A stretch of DNA of 64,000 nucleotides from Lycocorax pyrrhopterus obiensis (taxonomy: Eukaryota; Chordata; Aves; Passeriformes; Paradisaeidae). Shown one piece after another: positions 14,101 to 29,100 of the stretch. Every line of letters starts with the position of its first letter. The stretch's first letter is position 1. The notes under the pieces were generated by a model, which was not told the DNA's origin, did not search any database, and worked only from the letters and a program-made list of their open reading frames with translations. The stretch covers positions 86,373,047 through 86,437,046 of the forward strand of contig JACSVZ010000004.1 of assembly GCA_014706295.1 (NCBI GenBank), written 5' to 3'. The translations under genes and the position numbers were made by a program.

Positions 14101-17100
14101 TGTTTTTTCCCTTGTGCAATTACTCAGATTGATGCAGCTGTTCTTAATCCATTAGAGTATTCTTGAGGTTCTGCATTCTATTGGGAGCAAAAGAAAGCAT
14201 CAGAACTGCAGAGACCTAATTTATTTATTTTTAAGTCACACTGCATTATCCTATAGAGATTCATTCTAGCTCAGTTATGGTCCTTCACGGCCTAGTATGT
14301 ACTGAGTGGGTAGTTCCATGTTCCTTACACAAATAGCTTTCTTCAAAAGAAGTTTGTTTGTAATCCTCATTTAAAGGTGTGTTATCCAGCCCCTTCCATT
14401 TTCATTCCAAACAGCTGTAGAACAGAGTTTGTCTTGTATTTACCTTTCAGGGGATTCATAAAAATTGCAGATTTTACACAGAGTGCTACTCAGCATGAAT
14501 AATTCTGGCAGAATGTTGCTGCCAGTAGAAGTCCAGTCTTGCAGAATGTACACTCCTGTAACTGTTACATGGATATTTGTTCTATTGTATTGCAAAGAAA
14601 CCTAGGTTTTGCTGGAAAAGTTATTTTCTTTGAAAGAGCAGAGCAATACCTTCTCCGGAAAAAAGAAAAGTCCTGATATTTTACTTAATACAACTTTCAA
14701 AAATAACACCATTTCTCTGCTCACATTTGAATATCATACTGTGATTTTCAGGCATTATTTGACTGGGTAGACATTGCTGGCAGCAAGTTAGCATCTATGT
14801 CCCCAGTTGGAACAGATCTGGAGACAGTGAAGCAGCAAACGGAGGAACTTAAGGTATGATCTAGCAATTTATTTCCTTTATATTTCCATTTCTCTGTATT
14901 TTTCTGTTTTGTTTAGTATTTTTTGAGAGTCAAAAGCAATTTTCATTTTCAATTTTTAGTAAAAAAGAATTTGCATGAAAATTTAAAAACATTTCATTGC
15001 AAACTTTTCATTTTAAAATCTGCTTAATTTAAAAATCTATTCCAAACTTTGGCAAGACTACATTTTTTTTATTTTTCCTGATTGCCTAGAAATACTTCTA
15101 GTATCATTCATTCTCTTTCAAAAGCTATGAAATCATTATGCACAGGATTCTTTTGCTGTGACCTTTATGTTTTCTGGTTTCTAAGATGAACAGTTTCTTT
15201 GAGGCTCTGAGAGAAGGCCTCCAGAGCTTTGCTTCTGCCATTGGAGCCTTTATTTAAATGCTCACACAGATCATGACATTCCCAATACATGAGTAAGGAG
15301 AAAATCAAAATTCCAGTCTAACTTAGTAACCTGTCTGCATGGATCTTTACTTCGGTTGTACTGCATTGGATCTGAATATACTCCTGACATTGGTATGCTG
15401 TTATGCCATGTTTAAAAACCAGAGATTTGTGATTATCAGAGAAGGTTCTTGGTTTTGTTGCTCACTTGTAGATTTCCTTGTCTGTGGGCAGGTTGTTTTG
15501 TATATTTTATGATGTAGCTTCAAATGAATCATGGCCTTACATAGTTCATATGTACACAAGTTGCATTCAGACTGTTGGCACCAGTTGTGTGTTCAAGAGG
15601 GAGTTCTACTAAAGAAAATTTGCTTTCACTTCCTGTGAAGAATAATTCCATTTGAGGTTTAAAGCATTATCACCATCACAACCACAAGAGCTAGAACATA
15701 GAATCATTCTGTGATTCTATAATCACTACTTGTGTTTCATTTATTTCTATTCTTTTTCTATGTACCGTAGCAATTTAAGGCAGAAGCTTATCAGCAGCAG
15801 ATAGAAATGGAAAGACTGAACCATCAGGCAGAATTATTGCTAAAGAAGGCAACACAAGAGAGTGACAAGCACACTGTTCAAGACCCTCTCTCAGAGCTCA
15901 GACTATTGTGGGACAGCCTAGAAGACAAAATTATAAGTAGACAGGTAAATAAGCTTGGAGGTGGGGGTTTTATTAATGACTTAAATTTTTGTGAAAAACT
16001 CTGTTATATATAATGCTTATATTAATTTACACATTCCTTTTAGTTTGGAAACTAAAAGAACTATATATAATAGGATTTGTATTGTACAATTAGTTGACTT
16101 TTTTAATATTTTTGAACTTTCTTTTTAAATTCTCTGTCAGCAATGCTATGTTGAATGATTATTATTTCATTTTGGCTATTTGATGATGTCTTAAGTAGCA
16201 GTTGAAAACATGTTTATATGTGCAAAAGTAATATTAGCTGCTGAACTGAGCAATTGAATAAAACCCCATTAACTTAATATTAAACTATTTCAGTATTGTT
16301 TCCTTAAATTATCAAGCTGAGAGATGTGACAGAGAGTCCTCTGAAGTGTATTATTTTTTCTTAACTGAATCATTTCATGACAAAGAAACGGTTTTAAAAA
16401 GTTCATGCACTGAGTTGCATTTATATTGAAATTATGTTGTAAGTGATAAAAAGCTACTGATATATCTGATGAAAGAACCTTCAGACTTAACTCTGCTCTG
16501 CTTTCATGGCTTCTTCCAAGGCCTGGAATTTAAGCCTGGAATGCAAGGCTTTATGAGGGAATTGCTAACTCAGCTGTAGTTACAAAGCATTGCTTGTACT
16601 GGGTAACTGTTTCTCTCTGGTTTTCATTCTGTCTTAATGTGTGGACACTGTTCTGGATTATGGTGACTAATGGTAATGTAAGACAATTCAATTGCATTGT
16701 GAAACTATTTTATTGTTAACTTTATTTTTACTGCAGCACAAGCTGGAAGGTGCCTTGTTAGCCTTGGGGCAGTTCCAGCATGCCCTGGATGAGTTACTGG
16801 CATGGCTGACACATACAGAAGACTTGCTGAATGAACAGAAACCCGTGGGTGGAGACCCCAAGGCTATTGAAATTGAACTTGCCAAACATCATGTATGTAA
16901 TTATAATCAATATTAACTGAAATGTTCTTTTGACATTTACCTTAGGGATGAGTCTTTTAGTAAAACTTCACACTTGATAAATAATTCTCTACATATATCT
17001 TCAAGATGCAGATTATAGCTGAAACGAAGGCTTGGAATAAATAATATCTTTCCTCTTACTCCTCCACATTCTTTCCTTTCTTGCATATGTCATGCAAGTG

Positions 17101-20100
17101 GCATAGGTTTTAGCCAAAAATAAACAGCTCACCCTAGTCTCCACTGCTAATCATCTTTCTTTGACCTAGGGGACTCAAAAGTTACTGAACCTGCTACTCT
17201 CCCTGAAGCAATAAACTCCTTGATTAGTTGTGTTTAAGACAAGTCTCACAAACTGCACCACTGTTGTATATCTTTGATTCTTTCTTCCCTCTCAGAAAAC
17301 AGTGATTTGTTCTGAATTCTCCAAAACTGTATGTTAGTTGGGTTCAGCTAAGAATGCTTCTCCAAAAATCTGTGCAAACTCCCATCTTTTTCTCTGTGTT
17401 ACTTACAATGTGGGGTTAAGGGGTTTTTGTTTGTTTGTTTTAGTGTTTTTACGAATCATTGTTATTTTGGAGTCCATGGCAGAATGCTTCTGGTGTGCCT
17501 TTAGTTTTAGAATATCTCCTAGTAGTAAGAGCTCTTCCCTGTCTCTGTGTGTGACTCCGTGCTCTTCATGATAATGTGTTCTTTCCAGGCTTGAAGACTT
17601 CAATCTAACCTTATAACTCTCTCTTTAAAACTGCCATTTAATTTTTGGCCTGCATATGACGTAAAAAGTACTCAGAGTCCATTTTGGATTTTGAGAGACT
17701 TGATTGAAATTGACAGTACACAGATAATGAAGGTATTTTCATTGTCTGTGTTAATGCAGCTATGCAGCTTCTGAAGGCTTTTGGGTGGTCAGTTGGAACT
17801 TGAACAGAATACAGTATCTGCATACCCTATGTGACTTATTGTTATAAACGGACCCTTTTAAAACAAAGTAAATGAAATTACAAAAGCAGGTTCTACTCTA
17901 TGAACCTTTTATATTCATATAGAACAGAAGTGTTTTACTAGTGAAGAAGCATCGAGACATCATTTTTGTCTGTGCTGAAGGAGTTCAGCAAACACATGAA
18001 TGAATCTGCTTCTTTTTCATAGTACAGAGTTTATAGGTTAGAAAGTTCATGCAGTAGTGCATCCTGTGGTAGCCTGTAAAAACATCCACCTCTTGAATAA
18101 CTTCGGAAAGAATAGACCTTGTTCTTAGTGAGTCTCAGCAGGAAGGAAGGGATAAGATGCATCTGCTTCTGTGAATATCTTTTTTCACCCTGTTAGGGAA
18201 ATAAAATAATATGGTTCTTAGCTTAGAAGAATTAAAGTAAATTTGATGTGTATTTCATATTCAAGGTCTACTTATGACTTTCTATTTCATATTGTGCTCC
18301 ATATAGTTTAAGTTCCTTTTCATTTAGCTTTATATTTTTTCTGTAGTGCTAGCATTTTGATGGAGGTGAGTTTGAGTCAGACCCCACGGAAGGCAGCAGT
18401 CATAAACTTGAATTTCTTGGGTGGGGTTTACCATTCTCTTCCCAACCATTTTGCTTTTCTTTTTCTGTTTTATATTTAAGCTTTTCTTGCCCTGCCCCCC
18501 ATCCTTCTGCAAACAGCATTTTTTTCCCAAATGTACTTTTTGCTTTTTATGGTTCTTACTGTGGTTGGTGATAAGAGATTTTCAAGCAGATGGAGGAGGT
18601 CTTTTGGTGTTAGCACTACAACCATCCCCCAGCTTTTACCAGGTCAAGTGTCCTGGTAGCCTGACATAATGTGAAAGGAGTTGTAGCCGTGAAATGCACA
18701 AAAAGACATTGTGGCAGTTGGGTTGTTGTATAGCACAGCAGGCACATACTATTCAAAGAAAAATCCTGTTAAAGAAAAGCATATAATAAATTTGAAAGTG
18801 AAGAAATAATTATTCCCTAGCACTTCTAGAAAACTTTAATAATTCCAGAAATATATGTTTGCAGAAGGAGTATATAATTTTTTTCCAAAATACAAAAATA
18901 AATCTCAGTATTTCATCAGAATGGTCTGTTACTGCTTTTGATTGAAGATGCCTTAGTTACTAGCTTTAATTTCTAATACCTGTGCTGATGTTAAACTATT
19001 GTCTTGTCCTTGGACTACAACTAGCTCAGTCGCTGGGAGTGCCTTCATTGAGTAACTTACCCATATGGCCATGCTGTGTTACAATTGTAGGTGCTGCAAA
19101 ATGATGTTCTAGCCCATCAGTCTACGGTGGAAGCTGTTAAAAAAGCAGGAAATGACCTGATTGAATCAAGTGCTGTTGAAGAAGCAAGTAATTTACGGAG
19201 CAAGTTGGACCTCCTGAATCAGCGCTGGCAAAACTTGTTGGAAAAAACAGAACAAAGGAAACAGCAGCTGGACAGTGCCTTGATCCAGGTGAACAGGAAA
19301 TGATCAAATATAGAGATAACTCAGAAAAAGTGTCTTTTTACATGAAATACACAGATGCATTAGAAGTTGGCCTAAATCAAAACCATGATGCAGATGCTCC
19401 TGAATTTGGAGAAAGTTTGAATCCAGCTGTATCTTCCACAGCTGGCCACTGTCCCTTGTAGTGCTGATATAAGACTTCAGCTTTTGGTCTACATGTTTGT
19501 AAAGGCTGAAATTTCTGTATAGGTCTATTATTTGGGGAAAACATTGGTCTCACAGTAGTTATTTAGACTACTTTCAAGATTTCTATAGTTTTTGTTTTTG
19601 TCCTTTAGATTAAGTTGAGCCAGTTTATATTTGTTTGCTTTTTCCTTTTTTTTCCTTCTTTCATTTCTTTTGATTATTACAAATATCTGATTAAACCAGT
19701 TGCCAATGTGCTTATGCATCTGAGCTAGTATTGCAATGGAGAGCATTTAAGTTATCTCTAAAATGATATGGTATAATTTAGGCCCAAGGTTTCCATGGTG
19801 AAGTTGAGGATCTGCAGCAATGGCTGACAGACACTGAACGTCAGCTGTTGGCATCAAAACCTGTCGGAGGCTTACCAGAAACAGCAAGAGAGCAGCTTAA
19901 TGCACATATGGTAAGTATCAGTATTAGAATGCTTTGCAAGTTGCATTTCAGGACTAACTGTCTTTTAAAAGTGTTTTTGGTAAACACAGAGTGTGTTCTA
20001 TATATCACAATGTCTGTACAGTGTCTTCAATAAATTTAATAGCCTTCAAAACAATGCTGTTATTTTCAGTGTAGTTTAGTAGCTTGTTGGGACATGCCCA

Positions 20101-23100
20101 AAGCTGAACCATATTAGTGTTGAGACAAATAAAATAACTTCTGCATCTTTACAAGAGGTGTTTGCAGATTTTTCAATGATTCCTATTTTTCTTCTCCCTT
20201 CTGAACCCATAACTAAATTTATGCTTTTTCTAAGATTCGAAGATGAACCTAAAAGTGACCCATATTCACTGAACCTTGACTTAAGAGACTTGATCCTTTA
20301 TTCCTTATCTAACCAAAGCTGACATTAAAGTCATCATTAGCATAGAAGTAAGAAGGACTACTGGCTCATAGAGGCTGCACTTTAATTAGAAATGGCAAGC
20401 TGACCAGGATGCCTGAATTATTCCCTTCCTTTTTCTTTGAGAAACATTCTGTGGATTTCTCTGCTCCCATAGAACCATAGAGCTTAAAAAAAGAAACTTA
20501 AACTTGATCTCTTACCTCTAAAGAAGGTGGTTCTTACTGTTCCATTTATGTAAAATCATGATGTGCTATTAGGCCAGGATATAAGCCCAAACCTGGTGAT
20601 CTGAACTTCTGAACTCCTGGCTCAGATGTAACAGTGATATTTACTGAACCGTCCTTGAACTTGAATATGCCTGACACTTCCAATTAGAGTGCTGCATTGT
20701 CATAATGTTAAAAATCAGATTATTTTTTGAATGATGCTAAAGATCATTGCTCACTCACCAATGTCAGGCACATTTTTTTCTTCTTTTTTTTCTCAAAAAT
20801 TTGCGGGTATCTATAATTGATAAGGAAACTAATTTACAGTTTTAAAATCAGTTAAGACAGGAAACTAGGTCCAAATGCAAATAATCCTGTGGTTTTGAAT
20901 CCCTATAATCCTTTTGTTTTTGCCATAAAGGAAAAACAAAAAAGGGAAAAATATAGGTGGTGGAGTTTTTTCCCCCCTGTGAGGGTGGAATATAATCGTG
21001 ATTCCCTGAAAGTCATTGGTGGTCTTTTGTTTTTTCATCCTGCACTTAGTCAGATGAAGATGCAAAAATTTTCCATGGAAAGCTTAGGGATTTTTTTTCA
21101 TACATTCATTGCTATGCAAATTTTGTATACTCATAATGTTTACAGATTGATTAGTTAAAGGACCTTTAAATTCAATGTTCTAGTTGGAGGAAGTCTTGAC
21201 TGTCCCCAGTAATATGAACTCTGGGTGTACAACCGCTCCCTAACTGTACATGTACATTTTAACAGGATGTTATTATACTGGTGGCCATCTGCAGGCATTG
21301 ACTTACTATCAACCCTTAAAATACAGAAATTGATTTCCTTTTGGTTAAACATTAGTGAACGTGTGCAGATGTGTGTTAATTCTCTCTCTCTCTTTTAATA
21401 ATGTATTTTTTCTGAAATGTTGAGGCCACTTGTCATGTTGTCTACTACATTCCGAATTCAAACTTGGCTCTAAGTGATACAAACCATGTTAACTACTGAT
21501 GAGAAACTGAAGGAGAAAGTTTTGCACTGTATTTTGATTTGTCCCTCTTTGGAAATGTTATGAACCATCTTCTTGAGTATGAGGCCTGTTTCTACAGATA
21601 TGAATAAAAGATCCCTCAACCATGATTGGCTCACAAATGGAGTTGAGATTGGGCTGCATTTCTAGTTAAAGCAACTCCAGGAAAACAAATTATATTAAGA
21701 GATATTACAGGATACCAGTAGGAAAGGGGCTTAAAAAGATGCCTTTTTAGCTGTCCCAGTGGTGCTCAGACCATCCCCCTCCTTTTCTTAAAATAATCAT
21801 TGTTTTCAGTTTCTTCCTGAAGTAGTAGCAGGAAGCAGACTCGGTGACACCACTTTCCATAGTCCTCAGAAAGAAGACAAAGAAACTTTCTGTTGTGTCA
21901 AAATCTTAAGCTCATAAATGAACCTGCTTCTTGCTTTACCCTCCTATGTGGTCAGGTACAGCCCTGTGTACAGTATCTCTTAACCCAAAGAAAATGTTTG
22001 GTTTGGGCTCTTGTCCTGAGAGTCACAGGAAAAAGTTATTTTCCTCTTATTTGTAAGCCACTTATTCCTCATCTCTTTGAAGATGTTCCTCATTTGTGAG
22101 TCTGCAGCAATGTTGTTGGTACATTCTGTTTTGTCTGTTACTGATACTGATCATGTCTTTTGAGTCAGAGGGATGCACGGGAGCTCCCAGACTTTTTCCG
22201 GCTTACCTTTGACATGGTTAAAAAAGCATCATTAGTAGAATAGTTAACAGGTAAAACATGTTGTTACCATTATTATTCCACTTTTCTTTAAATGTCTGGA
22301 ATGTCTTCAGCGCTCATGCCTAGCGAGTGAAGGAAGATACAAACTATGTACAAAAAACCAGCCCTCCCAAGTTGTCCCACCCACTTTTGAAGGGTATTGG
22401 ATAGCTCTGGGCTTTCAGCACACTGTGTAATGCTGACACTTTTTGTGTTTTGGCTGCAGACGGACTTTAAACCAACCAAGTTGTAGCAACTCTTCTTCAA
22501 TAAGTGCATAGTACTTACTTTGCCAAGCTTTGGATCTCAGAGAAGACACTGACAGGCGATACAAGTTTTCATTTCCTGAAGAACTGGGTCCTTCATGTGC
22601 TCATTTGGCTTTTTATGAATTACATGTGTTTCCTTTATTCGTCTTAATCACACCTGCTAAATGTTGGGGGAGGAATAAATATTATACTGGGACTTATAAA
22701 GAGTATTGAATTTCTACCTTATTTATTTTTGGTTCTTTCTTTATTTAGGAACTTTGTGCTGCCTTTGAAGCCAAAGAAGAGACATATAAGTGTCTAATGC
22801 AGAAAGGCCAGCAGATGCTTGCAAGATGCCCAGAGTCTGCTGAAACAAACGTTGAGCAGGACATAAATAACTTAAAAGAAAAATGGGAATCTGTGCAAAC
22901 AAAACTCAGTGAAAGAAAAGTATGTGTTTTTACATAAAAATAGAGGCATAAATAATGTATTTAAGTGTGTTAATGATCAGTGCTTTTATGGATGCATATT
23001 TGCCTGATTTTTTAGATTTAAAATCAGTTGTAGAGACTGGCGTAATTCAGTAATATATTTAGAAAGTACTGGGAAAAATAAAATTCAAGTAGTTAATTAT

Positions 23101-26100
23101 CGATAACTGGGGAGGAGTATGGTGAGAATGGCACAAGTCTGTTCCATAGAAGTACTATTAATGCTCATTTGGTAGGACTAGGGGTTTTCTGGGTTTTGTT
23201 GTAGTAATCATAGACGTGAGAGACTGGATGATCCTTCAAGTTTCTCTCCTCCTCAGTACAGAACTACTGTGTTAATTTTTCTAGCTTTTAGCCATTTTTT
23301 CTTAAAATTCCCAAACTCTTGGCCTTTTGCCACTTACTTCAAGTGAATACCTTCTGTTCTAACAGATCAATAGCATGATTTCACTGATAGGCAACATACG
23401 TTTTCTTGTTATTAATTTCATTTTGCTTTCATTCCTTCACGAAATATAGTCCATTTGTTCTAACTCAATCAAACAAAAAGAAAGTCCATAATTGCAAACA
23501 GAGAAACTCTCTGTACAGCCCTGATAAGTATGAAGCACGAATATTTAACTCACAACTTAGCTGTATTTTGAAGTAAGAATGCTGATGTCTTTTAAGGTAA
23601 ATATAAGGTAAAAATGACAAACTAATTAATACCCGATACAAGCACCTTCTCGCAGGAAGCTGCAAGGTTGGAGTGCTCCGTGAGGACAGCAGTGTAAATG
23701 TTTGAAAATCTCTGACTGCTGTCTCACGATCAACAAAATTCTGTATCCCAAATTAGTTTCTGTTTTGGCAACCAAAATGACAATTGGGCTTTATTAAAAA
23801 GAAGTGCTCTAGAAAAACTTATTCTTTATTTAGTGCAAGAGAATAAATTTGATTACTTACTTGAGGCTCTTCAAAGTGCACTACCACCTTAGATTTCTGG
23901 AATTCTACTGGTTTTGTATTGAACTTGATAAGGCCCTTTTGGATTAAGTAGTAGGAAATATGTTCTAATGTGGAAAAATTTATCTTGACACTAGGTGCTG
24001 TATTTTCTGTTATTAATCTGTTATACATAATTTTACTGTAACTCCTGTATCCATCTCCTTGAATATGCTCAAATACAGGCTGTTATTTTAAAACTCAGAA
24101 ACTTTGAGTTGGAAGGGGGTTTTAAATGCTAAACTAAAATGGTTTACTCCAAAGTGCTGAACTAAAATGGTTTCCTTGGCTGAAGCCCCTGCACAATATC
24201 AGCTGCTAATAAAGTATGACCTGTCTTTACAGACCAAACTGGAAGAAGCCCTCAATTTAGCAATGGAGTTCCACAACTCACTTCAAGATTTCATCAATTG
24301 GCTTACACAGGCTGAGCAAACTCTAACTGCAGCTTCTCGGCCAAGTCTTATCTTGGACACTGTCTTATTTCAAATTGATGAACACAAGGTATGTAAAGAA
24401 ACAGATGTGTAATGTTTTTCTCCCACTCTGTGGAGATACTGTAACAATGTCCAAATGAATGCTATAATGCTGGGGCTCAGAGAAACATTTAATTTGTTTT
24501 AAAATTGTATTTTATAGTCTTTCTCGCTACATCATTCTTTATCAGTTTGGGCTTTTTCAGTGTTTACCCAACACAGTATTCAGTAATTTTCACCCTTTTT
24601 TTCCAAGGTTTTTGCCACAGAAGTGAACTCTCATCGAGATCAGATCATAGAGCTGGACAAAACTGGAACCCATTTGAAATATTTCAGCCAGAAACAGGAC
24701 GTTGTCCTTATTAAGAATCTGCTGATTAGTGTACAGAGCCGATGGGAAAAAGTAGTCCAACGCTTAGTTGAAAGGGGAAGAGCTTTGGATGATGCAAGGA
24801 AAAGAGCCAAACAGGTAATGGGACAACAGCTGTTATACAGCTCTTTGAACTTAGTTGTAATTGCATCCAGATTCTTGAAGAATACGGTGCTTTAAAGCAC
24901 TTACAAAGCAAACCGAGTTTTAGTGTAACAGACAGTGTTGAGTTAGTGGAGCGATTTCTGTGATTCAATCCCAGAGCACTTCATTTGGGAGGTGAAAGCA
25001 TCATTTTCAACCCAAGCAGTGACTTCTGTCTGCAGTACAGGATAGCCTGAAAAAAGAAAGTTACAGTATGGATTCCAGATGTGCATTAGTGCCATCTGTC
25101 CTCAAAAAGAAGTTTCACAATCAACCCTGTATATTTTAAAGAATGTGATGAACCCTTTTCACTAATGCGTGGGAGTATTCCTTAGTATTTTCTTCTTGGG
25201 TCTATGTTGTGTCCTGATTATAGTCATCACTTATCACTCAATCTCTTACATCAGTTACTAGACCAATGTCTTCTGTGTGGTAAGATATCTCCATTTATTT
25301 CCTTATAAACCTGGAAAGGTTGTTTTTGGGGGGGAGGGGAGGGTGTTTGCACTGTTTTCTTTACTTGGGAGCGTTCATGTTTTTTTCCTTAGATACGTTT
25401 CCCTCACTGGGGAACGTAAATGATAAGATGCAGAATGTGTGAGAGGAATGTAACATGTTTAAGTGTCAATAGGAAGTTCTAGCTTCTTTCTGTTCAAGGG
25501 AACATGGTCATCCGAGATTTGGTGATGTTCACAGCTAAACCACGTTCCAATGTTCACCGCTGCCACCACTCAGTTCATAGAGCAAGACGTTCTCTGGGCA
25601 ATGAATTATCCCATAAGCCTATCTCATGTTTCTTATTTTCCTGCAGTTTCTCTTGTGCGTTCACACACACAGCAGTTGTGCAATGAGATGGGTTTCATCT
25701 CAATATGCATTTACAAAGCTAGATACAATGTTATTAAGATGACAACTGTGTGTGTGGAGTGTGGAAGGAGTACTGAAGGCTAATGGTGTCAAGGCCTAAT
25801 TGACAGCCCTGAACAACAGTGTCTTAGATGCCTTAAAAGGTTTCTGAACTAGTTTCTTTTGCCTCCATGTGTAGGCAGCCCAGGCAAGAAGAATTTTCAG
25901 GAGGGAGAAATGACCAGCTTAGAAAAATCAAAACCCAAAGGGGATGACAGTTTGTGAAAGCCAGTTGACTCTACTTTTTCCCTGCTTTCTTCCCTGAAGT
26001 GCTCTTTTTTTTGAAACAGGAAGGAAGATCAAAAATCTGTTCCTTGCTCGTCAAGATAGCATTTGATATAATGAGAGCTTTTCTGAGTGTTATAGGGAAC

Positions 26101-29100
26101 ATCTTGGGCAGTCATCCAGATGGAAGTTTCCCCCAGTGATTTACTGCTATGGTCCTGTATAAGCAATAGCTAAGCCCCGTTGTTTCTGTATTTACTATCC
26201 ATTACTAAAACTGTAGGAATCTAAATGACCAACTCATCAACAGATGTTACCAATATGTCTCTGACAGACACATACGATATGTGTACATCATGTACATTAA
26301 AGGTTGTTAACTCACTTGGGGAAGGGAGGCTAAATGCAGTGGGCACATGGTTGGACCAGTTCTGTTTGAAAGACCAGGGAGAAAAAAACACCACATCAAA
26401 TTTTCTCAGTGTTTGCCAGTCTTGGTTGGGGCTTAATGTTTTTGGAGTGTTTCATGAACCAATGAATTTTAAAGTCCATGCAAATCTGACTTTTCTTTAG
26501 TTCCATGAAGCCTGGCATAAACTTATGGAATGGCTGGAAGAGTCGGAGAAATCTCTGGACTCAGATCTTGAAATTGCAAATGACCCTGACAAAATAAAGA
26601 TGCAGCTTGCACAGCATAAGGTGAGTCATGACATGCAAAATGCCCAGTGAAATGTAGGTAAATCTTTCAGCCTTGTACTGTTCAATCAGCAAAGAAAGTA
26701 GATTTGTGGCCTCACTGCAATGGGGTGTTTATTCGCATCAAATTAAATGATGGTGTTGTAACAGGGTGTGAATGAAAAGAACTTTTCACAGTACCTGATG
26801 TGTGGGGAAATGGTTAACAAAGAAGAGGAAAGAATAATACAGCACCATGGAAACTTTATAAAACAAATTAATACCATTTCAGAATAGGGATCTCTGAAGA
26901 GGCTTTCTTGAAGTTCTTAAACCAAAAATTTACTGTCCACTTATTTATGTTGAGATTTTCCTTTTAATACTGCAGGACAACTTCAAAAGTGAAAAATAAT
27001 CTTGTATTTTGATTGGCAGTCACTTTTTATGTCAAGACGAAATATTAATGAAATCCCCTAGAAAACACTGTTGACAGTATTAGAGCAAATACTGCTCCCA
27101 TATTTCTCTTTACAGGATTCAAAATTCTGAAACCAGCTTTTCAGAAATTCAGCTGTGAATATGTAAAAATCTCTCTCATTCACTTGGGTTTTTAACTTGT
27201 AATGATAATGTAAAAGCTCTGTAATTCCATCAGACACAGAGCAAAAGCAAAGACAGGAGTCTTTACTTCATTTTTACTTCTGTAAAATTCCTAGAATAAT
27301 ATATTCTTGAGGATCAAGTGGATGAGTGGTAGAATCTTCAGAGACAGATTGTGTCTTAAGATTTGTCTTGGGGCAGTTTCATCAAACACTATAGTATTGA
27401 AAGATCATTCATTTTTCTACATTTTGGCATATATTTACTTTTTATGTCGGTTTTATGTCAGTTTTATTGTTCTCCATTTACTCCTGTTTTTTCATATTTC
27501 ACAATATCCTCAGGGGTTTGCATATCTAATTTTTTCTTTTCACTGTAGCTTCTGGTGATTGCTTTTGCCTCTGACAAATTTTGTCATGTATATTAATGAC
27601 TTCATCAGTCTGCTTCATTTTTTTGTCATCTCTCAGGTTGCATGACGTGTTGTTTATCAAGCAGGAAAATATTCTCCTTTAATATAGTGAGAGCTGGCAG
27701 TTGGTCAAGCAGAAATAGTTTTACCTGTGTCTGCTGTTAAAACTTTTAGATAAAACCTACATTAACATTCTGTTATGCCAACTCTGCAATTTCAGTTTGT
27801 TTCGGGATTGCTGCTGCTGCCAGAATTTGAAGTCAGTGATCTGAACTGGCAGGGGGGGATCTTGCTGTTAGGATAGTCTGACTCTTACTAATCTTCTAAT
27901 CCTTTCACTCCTCTCTTTTCTTTATCTATTCAAACTCCTCATGAGTATGGTCAACACTGTGACTTTGCTTTGAGGCTTTCAGAACTCTCTACCTGTATTC
28001 TCATCCCATCTTCAGAAATGTTAAACCTGATAAACTTGATATGTACTTTATACCTACAGCAGTATGTTTTATCAGACCAAGCTTCCTTGAATGGTTTGGC
28101 AGACTCATTACTTCTGTAATTGATATTTTTTCTTCATCTTCTTTTATGTAAAAAGCCTGCTTGAGTTGCTTGAGTCTCATTAAGGAATGGGATGAAATTG
28201 GTACAGGGACATAAAGATTGAAGCTGGTGATCTGGAGAAAAAATACAAATGTGTGTGAGAGAGGGAGTTCTGTGAACTTAGTGACTTTACACTTCAAACA
28301 CCTCCCTCTCAAGAAATCAGCTCAATTGTTTTTTAATGAGTTGTCAAACCTCCCAACACTGCAATGTCCTTCCTTGTATTTTGAGTCTTTTCCTTCCACT
28401 CCCACATATACCCTGTGTCTGTCTTTGTCTTTTCAGTCCAGCCTTGAAGGTTTCCTTGCTCCATTTAGTGAAGGATTTTGCTGTCCCAACTGAATGTGTG
28501 CTGTAAGCAATAATTTGGACTCACTCTTTGCCAGTTTTTACTGCCAAAAAAAAAAGTCCCTGAAAAAGAAAAGCCAAGATAATATGTTTTCTCTCTCACT
28601 CATATCTAGCATGTTGCCAGGGACTTTTGGGGGTTATTCATGGTCTGTTTATTAGAATTTTTTTCTCATTTTTAGGAGTCAGGAACGGAAAAACCCGCAC
28701 TAGGCCACCCAAACCATTCCTGTGCTAATGCTGAGTGTTCTTACAGTACATTTATATGAACCTGGCTAATTTTATCTGTATGTGCCCATCTTCCTGAGCG
28801 GGAAGGTATCTAGCTGAACAAAATTTCACTAATTAACTTACCTGTCTGTTCCTGGCAGCTTAAACCAAAATCTGCTCTCAGTTATACCTGAAGTCAAATG
28901 AAAGTGGATATAGTTTAGTCTCAAGGAATGAACTAACTGCAACCATTTGCCACATTTAAATCTGTTTTTTCTGTATGATCTTTCTGTGGCAGAAATTTAA
29001 TTGTGATTCCTTGTGCAAATCTAGTAACATTCTGCATGTAGTGTTAAGTAGTTAACATAGATGTATTGTTTGTATCGAAGTAACTATTATTAAAAATTGG

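Noticed and set aside
24095..24130. Possible reverse CR1 3'-end relic (TTTGAGTTGGAAGGGGG)
   Set aside because: Too short and divergent to separate from chance by eye; mentioned only in the intron note.
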